A DNA stretch of 64,000 bases from Virgibacillus aidingensis. Lineage in GTDB: Bacteria; Bacillota; Bacilli; Bacillales; Amphibacillaceae. The translations under genes were made by a program, and so were the position numbers. The notes under the pieces are model-generated. The model was not told the DNA's origin, ran no database searches, and saw only the letters and a program-made list of their open reading frames with translations. Shown here in pieces: positions 1 to 8,583 of the stretch (positions are counted from its first letter, which is position 1; the number at the start of each line of letters is the position of its first letter). The stretch spans positions 124,001-188,000 of the forward strand of contig NZ_WIXN01000001.1 in the NCBI RefSeq assembly GCF_010994035.1. Direction: 5' to 3'.

Positions 1-173
1 ACAATATTATTACACATGGAAATACTGCCGTTATTCACGGGAGTATGAATATGCCAAAAGAAGACGGCAGCATGGCAACATATGCTTTTTGTGATCTTTA
101 CAAACTTGATAAATTTAAAAACGGAAAGATCAAGGAAGTAAAAGCGTTTCTTATTGAAGTGAATGAAGCATAG
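1..173 (+). CDS. C-terminal end of a SnoaL-like (NTF2 fold) protein, partial
   Basis: The window opens inside a gene; the frame runs from base 3 to a TAG at 171-173, giving about 56 residues. The visible tail (VIHGSMNMPKEDGSMATYAF, then a Lys-rich stretch and KVKAFLIEVNEA) has the beta-strand pattern of SnoaL/NTF2-like cyclase-fold proteins, which end in a strand describing the substrate pocket. The start lies outside the window. Family assignment is from pattern only and the substrate is unknown. Bases 174-461 after it hold no convincing gene. Confidence 0.45.
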   Translation, partial: NIITHGNTAVIHGSMNMPKEDGSMATYAFCDLYKLDKFKNGKIKEVKAFLIEVNEA

Positions 174-461
174 GAGAATGTATGGGGAAAGATAATTTAG
201 ATTCCCTGTTTCAATGGGTTTAGTGCAGGATTACGAGAGATCGTCCCGACAATCCAATGGATGACAGGAGAATGCAGCTTCATGAAAGGGGAATGTCAGA
301 TTTATGTCCGGCAGAAACAGTACGGTTTAACCGGTGGAAAAGAATAAAAAAGCATTATCCCAGCAAATCTGTAACATCACAGAAGCGTGGAAATGGAATC
401 CGGCCTTATGGAAAGCGGGGTTGGTTCTGTAAGCAGAACTATCCCCATGCCCCCATAATAT

Positions 462-1124
462 TCATCCTTTATTAACAGACCTGAACTCCTCAATCGCTCT
501 TACCCAGTTTTCCTTCATTATGGTGGAAACTTTCTCGCCGTTCCCTTCCCGCATATTTTTAATAATCATTTCATGTTCTTCAATGGATTGCTCTGTAAGA
601 ACGATAGAATTATGGAAAAACTGTCTGCGGACATGGGCCTGCAGGTCATTTATAATATCGTATATATACTTATTGCCCGCTGCATCGACAATGATCTGGT
701 GGAATTCTTCATCTATTTTTAATGCAGCATAATAGTTTTCCGAATGGATGGCATCTTTAAATCGCTCGTTTATGCTTTCCAATTTCTCAAGAATGTCTTT
801 ATCTACGTTAGGGACAGCCAATTCAGCAGCTAATGCCTGTAGTACTGCCAACGGCGGTAGAAGGTCATTAATCGACTCTTTTTCCACCTCTGTCACTTGG
901 GTTGCTTTTCCGGGATACATTTTTACAAATCCCTGAACTTCAAGCAGCTGTAGGGATTCCCGCACCGGAGTCCTGCTGATGCCTAAAGCTTTAGCGATTT
1001 CATTGTCATTCAGCTTTTCGCCGGGCAAAAGGGTGCCGTCTATGATCCACTGCTGCAATTGATTGAATGCGCTTTCTTTTGCGGATTGGCGAACAGGCTT
1101 AGAATGATCACTTGGAATAGGCAT
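462..1124 (-). CDS. GntR/FadR-family transcriptional regulator
   Basis: The 220-aa protein has an N-terminal winged helix-turn-helix (about residues 15-75; the recognition region contains ISRTPVRESLQLLE) and a C-terminal all-helical FCD ligand-binding domain with acidic/His metal-type positions (DEEFHQIIVDAAGN). FCD regulators usually repress a neighbouring catabolic operon and release DNA on binding an organic acid. The frame is open further upstream, but the ATG at 1122-1124 is preferred because AAGGAG lies 9 nt before it and the protein then has normal family length. The upstream extension is hydrophobic and unlike the family. The target is unknown; the partial gene at base 1 reads the opposite way. 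Confidence 0.85.
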   Translation of the reverse strand: MPIPSDHSKPVRQSAKESAFNQLQQWIIDGTLLPGEKLNDNEIAKALGISRTPVRESLQLLEVQGFVKMYPGKATQVTEVEKESINDLLPPLAVLQALAAELAVPNVDKDILEKLESINERFKDAIHSENYYAALKIDEEFHQIIVDAAGNKYIYDIINDLQAHVRRQFFHNSIVLTEQSIEEHEMIIKNMREGNGEKVSTIMKENWVRAIEEFRSVNKG

Positions 1125-1344
1125 TGTGGGTTTCTCCTTCCTCAATATGTATGATTCTTTCATTAGTATACTATAAAACAGGGAACAAGGAAATACGAGA
1201 AAAGCAAATTGTTGGGTTTTGACAAACAATTTTACAAAGAAAAGGATATAAAAAAGGAATCGGTATAATACCAATTCCTTTTTCAGCCTGGGCAAAGTGA
1301 TTGAGGTGATTCAAACCTGCAGGTCAAGAACTTCGGGATTCGTT

Positions 1345-2949
1345 TTAATAAGGTTCGGAATCATGTCCTTTTTCTATAGCTTCATCAGATGCCTTTTCTG
1401 CATCTTTGGCACCAAGCGGATTCATGCTTGATCCGTCTTTAGCTGCGTTTTTTAGTCCCTCGCGCAGACGGCGGCCGTATTCTTCATCTGCTTCTTCCGC
1501 CAGAGCAATCATTTTATCCTGTATGCGCTGATCACATTGGGACAGATCTCCAACAAGATTGGAGATAAGCTCATCCTTTTCCCAGTCTTCAAACCACCGA
1601 TAGGTCTCACCGGCCTGTTTTGTGTTGTCATTTCTGTCAATGGATTCCCGAACAAGGTTTCCTTCTACATATGGTGTATGTTCTTTTCCGGTCTGATCTG
1701 CTTCTTTAAGCCCTCCAAGAATAGACGGTTCATAGTTGATATGCAAGCTTTGCCCGGGAGCTTTATCATTTTCGTACCTCATTGGCCCGCCTTCCTGGTT
1801 TGTTGCTACGCGTTTTTTAGGGGCATTAATTGGTAATTGTAAATAATTTGGACCTACCCGATAACGTTGCGTGTCTGAATATGAAAATGTCCGTCCCTGC
1901 AGCATTTTGTCATCGGAAAAGTCAAGACCGTCCACAAGCACTCCAGTTCCAAAAGCAGATTGCTCTACTTCGTTATGATAGTTTTCCGGATTTTTATTTA
2001 AGATCATTTTACCCACCGGTCTCCATGGGAATTGATCCTTCGGCCAGATTTTTGTATCATCCAGCGGATCAAAGTCAAGCTCAGGATGCGGCCCATCCTC
2101 CATAATTTGAACGAACAATTCCCACTCAGGATAGTCACCGTGCTCTATTGCTTCATACAAATCCTGGGAAGCATGATTAAAATTTTTTCCCTGAATTTCT
2201 TCTGCTTCCTTTTGGGTCAGGTTTTTGATTCCCTGTTTAGGTTCCCAGTGATATTTGACTAGTACTGCTTTACCTTCCTGATTTACCCACCTGTACGTAT
2301 TGACACCCGAACCTTGCATCATCCGGTAGTTTGCCGGAATGCCCCAGGGTGAATAGATAAAAGTCACCATATGAAAGGATTCGGGGTTGCTGGCACAAAA
2401 ATCAAAAAAACGTTCGCTATCCTGATAATTGGTAACGGGATCGGGCCTAAAGGCATGAATCATATCGGGAAATTTCATGGCATCCCTGATAAAGAAAATC
2501 TTTATATTGTTTCCCACCAGATCCCAGTTTCCATCTTCAGTATAAAATTTAACGGCAAAACCTCTCGGATCGCGAACAGTTTCCGGAGAATGATTGCCAT
2601 GCACGACTGTGGAAAAACGAACGAAGACAGGGGTCTGTTTTCCTTTCTCCTGAAAAACCTTTGCACGGGTATATTTTGACACAGGTTCGTCTCCCACGGT
2701 GCCATAAGTTTCAAAGTATCCATGTGCCCCGGATCCGCGGGCATGGGCAATTCTTTCCGGAACCATCTCCCTGTCAAAGTGGCTAATTTTTTCAATATAG
2801 TCATAGTTCTCGAGCATAGCCGGTCCGCGGTTGCCGACTGTTCGGATGTTTTGGTTGTTTGTGACCGGATGCCCTTGTCTTGTAGTCAGGGTATCTTCTT
2901 CTTCTATGTTTGTCTGCTGCTCCTTGTTCTTTGACTGATCCTTATCCAT
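1345..2949 (-). CDS. Haem catalase (large N-terminally extended clade)
   Basis: Breaks hydrogen peroxide into water and oxygen in the cytoplasm. The 534-aa protein carries the distal-haem histidine signature around residue 75 ([15 protein letters not shown]), the strand FVRFSTV followed by [11 protein letters not shown], and the proximal haem-ligand motif with Tyr ([13 protein letters not shown]) near residue 350. The first 40 residues are a hydrophilic, Gln/Glu-rich tail, as in Bacillus KatA/KatX-type proteins. Three close ATGs exist; the one at 2949 is chosen because AAAGGA lies about 9 nt upstream, while the other two are too close to it. It stands alone with its own upstream region. No clear PerR box was found. 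Confidence 0.95.
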   Translation of the reverse strand: MDKDQSKNKEQQTNIEEEDTLTTRQGHPVTNNQNIRTVGNRGPAMLENYDYIEKISHFDREMVPERIAHARGSGAHGYFETYGTVGDEPVSKYTRAKVFQEKGKQTPVFVRFSTVVHGNHSPETVRDPRGFAVKFYTEDGNWDLVGNNIKIFFIRDAMKFPDMIHAFRPDPVTNYQDSERFFDFCASNPESFHMVTFIYSPWGIPANYRMMQGSGVNTYRWVNQEGKAVLVKYHWEPKQGIKNLTQKEAEEIQGKNFNHASQDLYEAIEHGDYPEWELFVQIMEDGPHPELDFDPLDDTKIWPKDQFPWRPVGKMILNKNPENYHNEVEQSAFGTGVLVDGLDFSDDKMLQGRTFSYSDTQRYRVGPNYLQLPINAPKKRVATNQEGGPMRYENDKAPGQSLHINYEPSILGGLKEADQTGKEHTPYVEGNLVRESIDRNDNTKQAGETYRWFEDWEKDELISNLVGDLSQCDQRIQDKMIALAEEADEEYGRRLREGLKNAAKDGSSMNPLGAKDAEKASDEAIEKGHDSEPY

Positions 2950-3246
2950 TATCATCATCCTTTATAAAAGTTTAATGTTTTTCCGGGCCGAGCCGGAAGT
3001 TTTATGCTGTTTTCTAGTGTGCCCGATGTATCGGAAAAAAACCTGATTTTTTGGGTTTCCGGCCATTTATTTCTAACTTGCTATTTACCGGCTTTTTATT
3101 ATCTGTACTCAGATCCGTCTGCAGACGCATAAATCCCTTTTAAAAAATCAGTTTCCATTATGAATGTTTTTCATTCTGTATGACGACGAAGAAAGATATG
3201 AAAACATTTATGATTAAGTTAGATCAAAGGGAAAGGGATGAGGGGC

Positions 3247-3414
3247 ATGTATGCATATCAATATGAAATCGCGAAGAGTATGGTGGAGGGAAGGCTCGAG
3301 CAGGTGAAAAAAAGTTCGGTTAAGAGAAAAGGGGATAGCCGCTTCCATAAAAAGAATAAAAGAAAGGCTTTATTTGGGGCGATATCAAACCTCCTCTGTG
3401 GTGAGGAGATTTGA
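3247..3414 (+). CDS. Small basic protein, 55 aa, unknown
   Basis: An ATG preceded by GATGAGGGG opens a 55-codon frame ending in TGA at 3412-3414. The product is rich in Lys and Arg in the middle (KKSSVKRKGDSRFHKKNKRK) and ends with a short hydrophobic Cys-containing tail. I do not recognise it. It sits alone between the catalase and the oppositely oriented DUF3891 gene. It is supported only by the ribosome binding site and the open frame, so it could be spurious. Confidence 0.4.
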   Translation: MYAYQYEIAKSMVEGRLEQVKKSSVKRKGDSRFHKKNKRKALFGAISNLLCGEEI

Positions 3415-3429
3415 AAGTGGCTTAATTCC

Positions 3430-4191
3430 TCATTTTGCTTTAAGGGTCAATGTCAGCTGTTCGTATGGGGTGTTTTTATAGGCTTCAATTAAGCCATACC
3501 GGGATATGTCTTTTTTAGCTAATTGCTTTTGTTTCAAACGGAAGGTTACTGAGTTATGAAATGGAAATGGATCAGTGATGATGGCAGCGTCGTTCTCCCA
3601 TGAAAGATACATTTTTTCGGAAAGGTTCAGTGCTGCAGCCAGCGGAATTCCATCTTTAAAAAAAGGATGCTCATCTTTTTTTGCCGCACCTGGTTCATTA
3701 AGGCAGATATACAGGGAAATATTGTCGCCAAGCTGAACAAGTCCATAGTGAAAATCAAATAGTTCTTTTTTATAGTTTGGTGTATGATCAATAATTCTTT
3801 GCTGGCGCTCCTCTTCCTGGCGTATAAATGCCTGGGCTTCATCGGAAGTATTATTTGCAAGAAACCGCTTATAATGCTCGCTGCACAGGAGTCCTGCATA
3901 ACGGTCATGCTGTTCAGTCTTATTAATCCCATCTGTATAAAGGGTGATCTTTGGGAGGACGGGAAACGTCACAAAAGTATGCGGGGCCTTATCTTTGTCA
4001 TTCCAGAATGGCTGTTTGTCAAAGGGCGCCCAGCCGATATCATGCTTGTAAATAGCATAGTCTACTGATGATTTAAATGCTTTCCCTTTAAACAGATTTT
4101 CTTTCCAATGCTTCATAATTTCTCCTGAAACATATGCGTGGTTATCTTGTTCGATCATAATAAATGAATCCTCATGCTCTCTTACAATCAT
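3430..4191 (-). CDS. DUF3891 family protein
   Basis: The 253-aa soluble protein matches the DUF3891 family from its length and motifs: N-terminal MIVREHEDSFIMIEQDNHA, then HDIGW near residue 50, EQHDRYAGLLCSEHY near 95 and FHYGLVQLGDNISLYIC near 155. The repeated His/Asp positions resemble an HD-type helical metal site, but no function is established for the family. AAAGGA precedes the ATG. An out-of-frame ATG GAA TGA lies just upstream of the true start, which may slightly dampen initiation. It appears monocistronic. Confidence 0.8.
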   Translation of the reverse strand: MIVREHEDSFIMIEQDNHAYVSGEIMKHWKENLFKGKAFKSSVDYAIYKHDIGWAPFDKQPFWNDKDKAPHTFVTFPVLPKITLYTDGINKTEQHDRYAGLLCSEHYKRFLANNTSDEAQAFIRQEEERQQRIIDHTPNYKKELFDFHYGLVQLGDNISLYICLNEPGAAKKDEHPFFKDGIPLAAALNLSEKMYLSWENDAAIITDPFPFHNSVTFRLKQKQLAKKDISRYGLIEAYKNTPYEQLTLTLKAK

Positions 4192-4307
4192 TCCATTCGC
4201 GTCCTTTCCTGTCCATTGTATGCTTACAGCTTAGCATGTTTTTCAATCCCGGAAAAAATAATTGCTTATTTACTGAAATTTAACAGGAAAGCGGAGGTTT
4301 TTTCATT

Positions 4308-4350
4308 AAAAAACCCGCACGCTTTTTATGCTAACCAGAGTGCAGGCTTT
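4308..4350 (-). terminator. Rho-independent terminator after queT
   Basis: On the minus strand a CCTGCAC/GTGCGGG stem is followed by a run of T. It lies directly after the queT stop codon. Confidence 0.7.
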
Positions 4351-4353
4351 TCA

Positions 4354-4839
4354 TTATATTAATTTATCAAATTTAAGCTGTTTATTCAGTGCATACATGA
4401 TCGGTATGCCAGCTGCCAGAACAACAAACTCACCCGCCGCTGTTGTCAGCCATGTAAACAGAAATGGGAGTCCCAGCGCCAAATACAGTTCAAATGCAAT
4501 AATGAACATGGTGAATGTAAAAACCAGTGTGTTTAATATTAAAAGTACCCACGCATTTTTGATATACTTCGCAATTTGGATAATAATAAGTAATGAAATC
4601 GCAGAGTGTGCTACACCGAATACGAGATCATACAATCCCAATGGTGAAAAAAATAAATTTGTGAGAAAAACACCTAATACTACACCGAAAAAAAGTTTTT
4701 TGTTAAATACTACGAGGTGATTAAACATTTCCGGAATCCGAAATTGGACATTCGTAAATCCAAAGGGCTGAATTACTGCCGATACAGCGATATATAAAGC
4801 TGCAAGCACTCCGTTCACTACCAAAACTCTTACATTCAT
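4354..4839 (-). CDS. queT: QueT family queuosine-precursor transporter (ECF S-component)
   Basis: Membrane S-component that takes up a queuosine precursor (preQ0/preQ1-type) together with a shared ECF energizing module encoded elsewhere. The 161-aa protein has five to six hydrophobic helices and the family's opening pattern (ALYIAVSAVIQPFGFTNVQFRIPEMFNHLVVF). The function is supported independently by a preQ1-I riboswitch placed directly over its ribosome binding site. A terminator follows, so the gene is a single-gene unit. Confidence 0.9.
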   Translation of the reverse strand: MNVRVLVVNGVLAALYIAVSAVIQPFGFTNVQFRIPEMFNHLVVFNKKLFFGVVLGVFLTNLFFSPLGLYDLVFGVAHSAISLLIIIQIAKYIKNAWVLLILNTLVFTFTMFIIAFELYLALGLPFLFTWLTTAAGEFVVLAAGIPIMYALNKQLKFDKLI

Positions 4840-4844
4840 TCAAA

Positions 4845-4890
4845 TCTCTCCCTTAGTTTTTTTTGCCGTGGGATGGTTTCGAACCACGTG
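4845..4890 (-). promoter_or_regulatory. preQ1-I riboswitch, translational type
   Basis: Read on the minus strand, a 5-bp stem (CGTGG/CCACG) encloses the loop TTCGAAACCATCC. It is followed by the A-rich tail CAAAAAAAACTAAGGGAG, the layout of preQ1-I aptamers (stem, C-rich loop, then AAAAACUA tail forming a pseudoknot). The tail runs straight into the Shine-Dalgarno of queT, 6-12 nt before its ATG, and no terminator hairpin lies between. Ligand binding should therefore hide the ribosome binding site and shut translation off. Confidence 0.88.
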
Positions 4891-4972
4891 TTTGAGAAAA
4901 GCATCAAACTACTTTATTATAAAGCTAAATTTGGGAAATTCAATGGTTAATGCTCGGGAACATACCTGCTTG

Positions 4973-5001
4973 TTGACAATATTAAAGCGTAAAGTTATAA
5001 T
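4973..5001 (+). promoter_or_regulatory. Sigma-A promoter of the dioxygenase-like gene
   Basis: A perfect TTGACA at 4973-4978 is separated by exactly 17 bp from a perfect TATAAT at 4996-5001. Such a consensus promoter implies control by a repressor, and a palindrome lies immediately downstream. Confidence 0.9.
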
Positions 5002-5003
5002 AC

Positions 5004-5016
5004 TTACTATAAGTAA
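5004..5016. promoter_or_regulatory. Operator palindrome over the transcription start
   Basis: TTACT-ATA-AGTAA is a perfect inverted repeat beginning 2 bp after the -10 box, so a bound dimer would cover the start of transcription. Its position before a catE-like gene and its TTACT/AGTAA halves resemble the sites of DUF24/MarR-type quinone sensors (YodB/CatR in B. subtilis). The actual regulator is not identified in the window. Confidence 0.65.
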
Positions 5017-5059
5017 CTTAGTTTAAAATAATAACTTTTATATAAAAGAGGGAGATATA

Positions 5060-5908
5060 ATGGAAAAAAGATTTTTTGAGAAACCGGCCGTATACGTAAG
5101 TGAAGTAAATGTTAATGTTACAAATTTAAAAAAGTCTGTAGAGTTTTATCAGACAGTGATTGGTTTTCGTGTACTTGAAGAGACAAATGACCGGGCCATT
5201 TTAACAGCCGACGGGAAAACATCATTATTAACACTGGAGCAGCCGGAAGATGTTGTGCCAAAAGAAGGAAGAACCACCGGGCTTTATCATTTTGCCATTC
5301 TATTGCCATCCAGGGAAGACTTATCAGCATTTCTGAGACATATTGCACAATCAGGAATTCGTATAGGAGCTTCGGACCATTATGTAAGTGAAGCGATATA
5401 TCTTTCTGATCCAGATGGTAATGGCATCGAAGTATACCATGACCGACCAGCCTCCGAATGGAGCTGGTCGGATGGACAGGTTGCGATGGCTACTGAACCG
5501 CTGGATGCGGAAGGAGTGCTTTCGGCCAGTGATAAAAAATGGAATGGGCTTCCGGAAGAAACCGTGATGGGGCATGTTCATTTGCATGCTGCTGACTTGG
5601 AAAAGACAGAACAATTTTACGTAAATGGACTTGGGTTTAAGGTGGTTACGAATTATCCAGGTGCTATATTCACTTCTACAGCGGATTATCACCACCATAT
5701 TGCGTTAAATGTCTGGAATGGTGCTGGTGCGCCTGCCCCGAAAAGAAACAGTGCCGGGCTCAATTGGTTCAGCCTTCAATTTCCTGATGAGGAAACAAGG
5801 TCGGAAGCAGTAACGCGGTTACAGGATATGGGTGCCCGCGTAAAAAAAGAAGGAAATGTGTATATAGCGGAAGATCCATCAGAAATCAAAATCCAATTAA
5901 GGGTATAG
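5060..5908 (+). CDS. catE: Catechol 2,3-dioxygenase-like two-domain VOC protein
   Basis: The 282-aa protein has two vicinal-oxygen-chelate domains (about 10-125 and 165-280), the layout of extradiol ring-cleaving dioxygenases. It closely follows B. subtilis CatE in several blocks: TGLYHFAILLP near 72, VSEAIYLSDPDGNGIEVYHDRP near 109 and DYHHHIALNVW near 210. Conserved His residues (GHVHLH, YHHHI) are the expected iron ligands. It would open catechol rings arising from aromatic or quinone stress. GAGGGAG precedes the ATG. A consensus promoter with an overlapping operator precedes it and a terminator follows. The electrophile-response operon at 7.3-10 kb is the likely functional partner. Confidence 0.75.
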   Translation: MEKRFFEKPAVYVSEVNVNVTNLKKSVEFYQTVIGFRVLEETNDRAILTADGKTSLLTLEQPEDVVPKEGRTTGLYHFAILLPSREDLSAFLRHIAQSGIRIGASDHYVSEAIYLSDPDGNGIEVYHDRPASEWSWSDGQVAMATEPLDAEGVLSASDKKWNGLPEETVMGHVHLHAADLEKTEQFYVNGLGFKVVTNYPGAIFTSTADYHHHIALNVWNGAGAPAPKRNSAGLNWFSLQFPDEETRSEAVTRLQDMGARVKKEGNVYIAEDPSEIKIQLRV

Positions 5909-5940
5909 CGGGGAGTTATTCCTCGCTATATTATTTTTTA
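5904..5940 (+). terminator. Terminator after the dioxygenase-like gene
   Basis: An 11-bp stem with one mismatch (TATAGCGGGGA/TCCTCGCTATA), overlapping the stop codon, is followed by a T-rich tract. Confidence 0.8.
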
Positions 5941-6219
5941 AAGCTGCAGATGAATCGGCAAAGTTATGTAACCTTGTCCGGCTATAGGGGATCCCATTGC
6001 AATTGCCTTTGTCCGAGCTTGGCCAATCCCCGGTTTTTTGGTGCTGCAAGTATTTAACGTAATCCGACATGCATGGTAAAGTGCCTTGATTAACATTTCC
6101 GGCTGCAAACTATGACTGCAGGTGATTATAGCGATTTTTCTTTCATCTCTATCTGCTGTCGATATTTCCCGGGAAATGTATTTTTTTGAGCAATAATTGA
6201 AATTCCTGCCTTTGCATAT
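5938..6219 (-). pseudogene. Open frame without a start, possible gene remnant
   Basis: The minus strand stays open for 93 codons up to a TAA at 5938-5940. The reading has protein-like blocks (KIAIITCSHSLQPEMLIKAL, then PGIGQARTKAIAMGSPIAGQ). No ATG with a ribosome binding site lies near its upstream end, where an in-frame TAA occurs. I do not recognise the family. It may be a 3' fragment of a lost gene or chance. It fills most of the 440-bp gap before the exchanger gene. Confidence 0.22.
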
Positions 6220-6350
6220 TTATTCTTGTGTTATAATACTGGCAGTGTGTTAAATTAATGATGAATTGGCTATTAAACTAATGAAATTTGGAAAATAGGG
6301 TATGTATAAGGTATACCTCCACTAGGAAATAAAGAGAAAAGGAAGAAATT

Positions 6351-7304
6351 ATGGCTTATATTTTACTGGTGATCGGCTTTGTTTTATTAATAAAAGGGGC
6401 AGATTATTTTGTTGATGGCTCGTCAAACATTGCCGGCCTGCTGCAGGTACCTTCTATCCTTATCGGGCTGACTATTGTAGCTTTTGGGACAAGTTCTCCT
6501 GAAGCAACAGTAAGTATTATTGCGGCTTTGGAAGGGAGTGCAGATGTTGCTCTTGGGAATATTGTGGGCAGTAACATTTTTAACCTCACACTTGTTGTAG
6601 GCGCAGCAGCTATTTTATATCCATTAACGGTCCAGAGTGAAACAACGAAAAAGGAGATTCCATTTACACTGTTGGCAAGTGGAGTATTGCTTGTCTTAAT
6701 TAGTGATATATTTTTGCAGGGCTTGAGTGAAAATAGTATTAGCCGCAGTGATGGAATTATTCTTTTATTATTTTTAAGCATTTTTATGTATTATATCATA
6801 GAGACCGCGATGAGCAGCAGGAGTAATGGAAGCAATGCGAATCCCCCGAACGATGTGAAATGGGGAAAAAGTATACTGATTACGATTTTGGGACTGGCCG
6901 CAATTATCTTTGGGGGTCAGATGGTAGTTACCAACGGCACAGAAATTGCTTACGCTCTTGGTATGAGTGAAACGTTAGTGGGACTGACTATTATTGCAAT
7001 TGGAACTTCTTTGCCTGAACTGGTTACATCGATTACAGCCGCACTGAAAAAAGAAAGTGAGATCGCACTTGGGAATATTGTTGGAAGCAATATATTTAAT
7101 ATCCTGTTTGTCCTTGGCGCATCCTCAGTCATTACACCACTTTCCGTAAATAATAAAATATTTGCAGATGTATATATGATGATTATTTTAACGATTCTCT
7201 TGCTAATATTCTCAAGAACCAATTACAGGATTGGAAAAAGAGAAGGAATAATGCTTGTCCTTAGTTATGTGATTTATATGATATTTATTATATTGCGGAA
7301 TTAA
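6351..7304 (+). CDS. Calcium/sodium antiporter of the CaCA family (YrbG type)
   Basis: Membrane exchanger moving Ca2+ (or K+) against Na+. The 317-aa protein is two repeated halves of five helices. Each half carries the alpha-repeat signature: FGTSSPEATVSIIAALEGS with ALGNIVGSNIFNL near residue 46, and IGTSLPELVTSITAALKKE with ALGNIVGSNIFNI near 222. The conserved acidic residues (E in SPE/LPE) and GSN sit in the ion pathway. AAGGAAG precedes the ATG, and an extended -10 (TG-T-TATAAT, 6229-6237) is the likely promoter. A bidirectional hairpin follows. The exchanged ion cannot be fixed from sequence. Confidence 0.9.
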   Translation: MAYILLVIGFVLLIKGADYFVDGSSNIAGLLQVPSILIGLTIVAFGTSSPEATVSIIAALEGSADVALGNIVGSNIFNLTLVVGAAAILYPLTVQSETTKKEIPFTLLASGVLLVLISDIFLQGLSENSISRSDGIILLLFLSIFMYYIIETAMSSRSNGSNANPPNDVKWGKSILITILGLAAIIFGGQMVVTNGTEIAYALGMSETLVGLTIIAIGTSLPELVTSITAALKKESEIALGNIVGSNIFNILFVLGASSVITPLSVNNKIFADVYMMIILTILLLIFSRTNYRIGKREGIMLVLSYVIYMIFIILRN

Positions 7305-7348
7305 CATGAAAAACCGTCCCTTCACATCACGGGACGGTTTTTCATGTT
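7303..7348. terminator. Shared bidirectional terminator, perfect 18-bp stem
   Basis: AACATGAAAAACCGTCCC and its exact reverse complement are separated by 10 nt. With A-runs on one arm and T-runs on the other the hairpin can stop transcription from both sides. The stop codons of both converging genes lie within or at the edge of the stem. Confidence 0.92.
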
Positions 7349-7949
7349 AAAGCTTTCTATACCAGCTTTCGGCTGCTTCCACTTCACCCAATGTTAATTG
7401 GTGTCCGCCGCTTTCCCAATGCATTTCCACTTTTGCACCGGCTCCGGACAGTAATGACTGAAGTTCTTCCGATTCCTGAGCAGGGCATATAGGATCATTT
7501 TTTCCTGCGGCAATCAATACATCTTTTCCTGTTAAATCCGGCATATCCATGCCTCTTCTTGGTACCATGGGGTGATGAAGGGAAGCAGCACGTAATGCAT
7601 CTTTATAATGGAACATCAGGCTTGCTGCAATATTGGCGCCATTGGAGTATCCGACTGCTACAATATTATTTCGGTCAAGATCATATTTTTCAGCAGCTTC
7701 ATCCAGGAATTTATTTAATTCTTCTGTGCGATAAATAAGATCATCTTCATCAAATACACCTTCCGCCAATCTGCGAAAAAACCGCGGCATGCCGTTTTCT
7801 GAGACATTGCCCCTGACGCTTAATATATTGGCATCACGATCGATTCTTTCCGCCAAGGGCAATAAATCCTGCTCCGTACCCCCGGTGCCATGCAATAAAA
7901 GCAAAGTTGGCTTTGACTGATTACTTCCTTTTTGAAAAATATGTTTCAT
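7347..7949 (-). CDS. mhqD: MhqD-type carboxylesterase (alpha/beta hydrolase)
   Basis: The 200-aa protein belongs to the phospholipase/carboxylesterase branch of alpha/beta hydrolases. The oxyanion segment LLLLHGTGGTEQDLLPLA is near residue 16, the nucleophile elbow GYSNGANIA near 99, and a catalytic Asp (AGKNDPICP) and His (ESGGHQLT) follow. In B. subtilis the counterpart MhqD is induced by methylhydroquinone and catechol. Here it is the last gene of an operon headed by an MhqR-like repressor. The exact ester substrate is unknown. Confidence 0.82.
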   Translation of the reverse strand: MKHIFQKGSNQSKPTLLLLHGTGGTEQDLLPLAERIDRDANILSVRGNVSENGMPRFFRRLAEGVFDEDDLIYRTEELNKFLDEAAEKYDLDRNNIVAVGYSNGANIAASLMFHYKDALRAASLHHPMVPRRGMDMPDLTGKDVLIAAGKNDPICPAQESEELQSLLSGAGAKVEMHWESGGHQLTLGEVEAAESWYRKL

Positions 7950-7964
7950 TGTGCTCCTCCTTTT

Positions 7965-8573
7965 TTATTTAGGACGTTGGATGGAAAATTGCTTGCCCAG
8001 TTTTGTGTAATCCGATCCTGCCAGACGGCTAACTGTGTTTAAAGCATAATAGTCAATTTTGCCGTCTTCCTGATATATTTCTCCTGCCAGATGATACTTT
8101 TTGATTCTCCCAATAATTAAATCTGTAGCGGTTTCTCCGTCACCTAATAAAATCGAATGTTCCAGCGTGCATTCCATACGAACTTTTGCTTCTTTGATCC
8201 CCGGTACGGAAACCATCTCACTTTTCGTCAGGGTCAGGCCTGCTTTTTTAATTTCACTTTGGTTTGCCGCCAGGGATGCGGCAGTGATATTTATTCTATC
8301 TACATACTCTTCATCGACACTATGCACGACGAATTCCTTTTGTTGTAAAATATTCCTGGCCGTATCCTTAGGAGATGTATCTTTTCGCTGAATAGCGAGA
8401 GAAATCATGGGAGGGTCAGCTGAAACCACATTAAAAAAGCTGAATGGCGCACCGTTAATGACACCTGTATGATTGCTGCTTGTAACAAAAGCGATCGGTC
8501 TTGGAATAATGGTTCCGGTTAATAGCTTGTAATTTTCTTTCGCTGTTTTATCTTTTGGACAAATTGAGGTCAT
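7965..8573 (-). CDS. Flavin reductase-like FMN-binding protein (DIM6/NTAB family)
   Basis: The 202-aa protein has the FMN-binding split-barrel pattern: LLTGTIIPRPIAFVTS near residue 15 (phosphate/flavin contact), then SFFNVVSADPPMISLAI. Such proteins reduce flavin with NAD(P)H or act directly on quinones and aromatics. The ATG at 8573 is taken as the start because it gives the family's usual N-terminus. A longer form from 8630 would overlap the upstream gene by nearly 50 bp, but the Shine-Dalgarno before 8573 is weak, so the start is uncertain. It lies between the dioxygenase and the esterase in the quinone-response operon. Confidence 0.8.
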   Translation of the reverse strand: MTSICPKDKTAKENYKLLTGTIIPRPIAFVTSSNHTGVINGAPFSFFNVVSADPPMISLAIQRKDTSPKDTARNILQQKEFVVHSVDEEYVDRINITAASLAANQSEIKKAGLTLTKSEMVSVPGIKEAKVRMECTLEHSILLGDGETATDLIIGRIKKYHLAGEIYQEDGKIDYYALNTVSRLAGSDYTKLGKQFSIQRPK

Positions 8574-8583
8574 AAAATTCTTT

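Noticed and set aside
257-475. 72-codon plus-strand frame between the SnoaL-like fragment and the GntR gene
   Set aside because: Composition is not protein-like and no good ribosome binding site decides a start; it overlaps the end of the GntR gene on the other strand.
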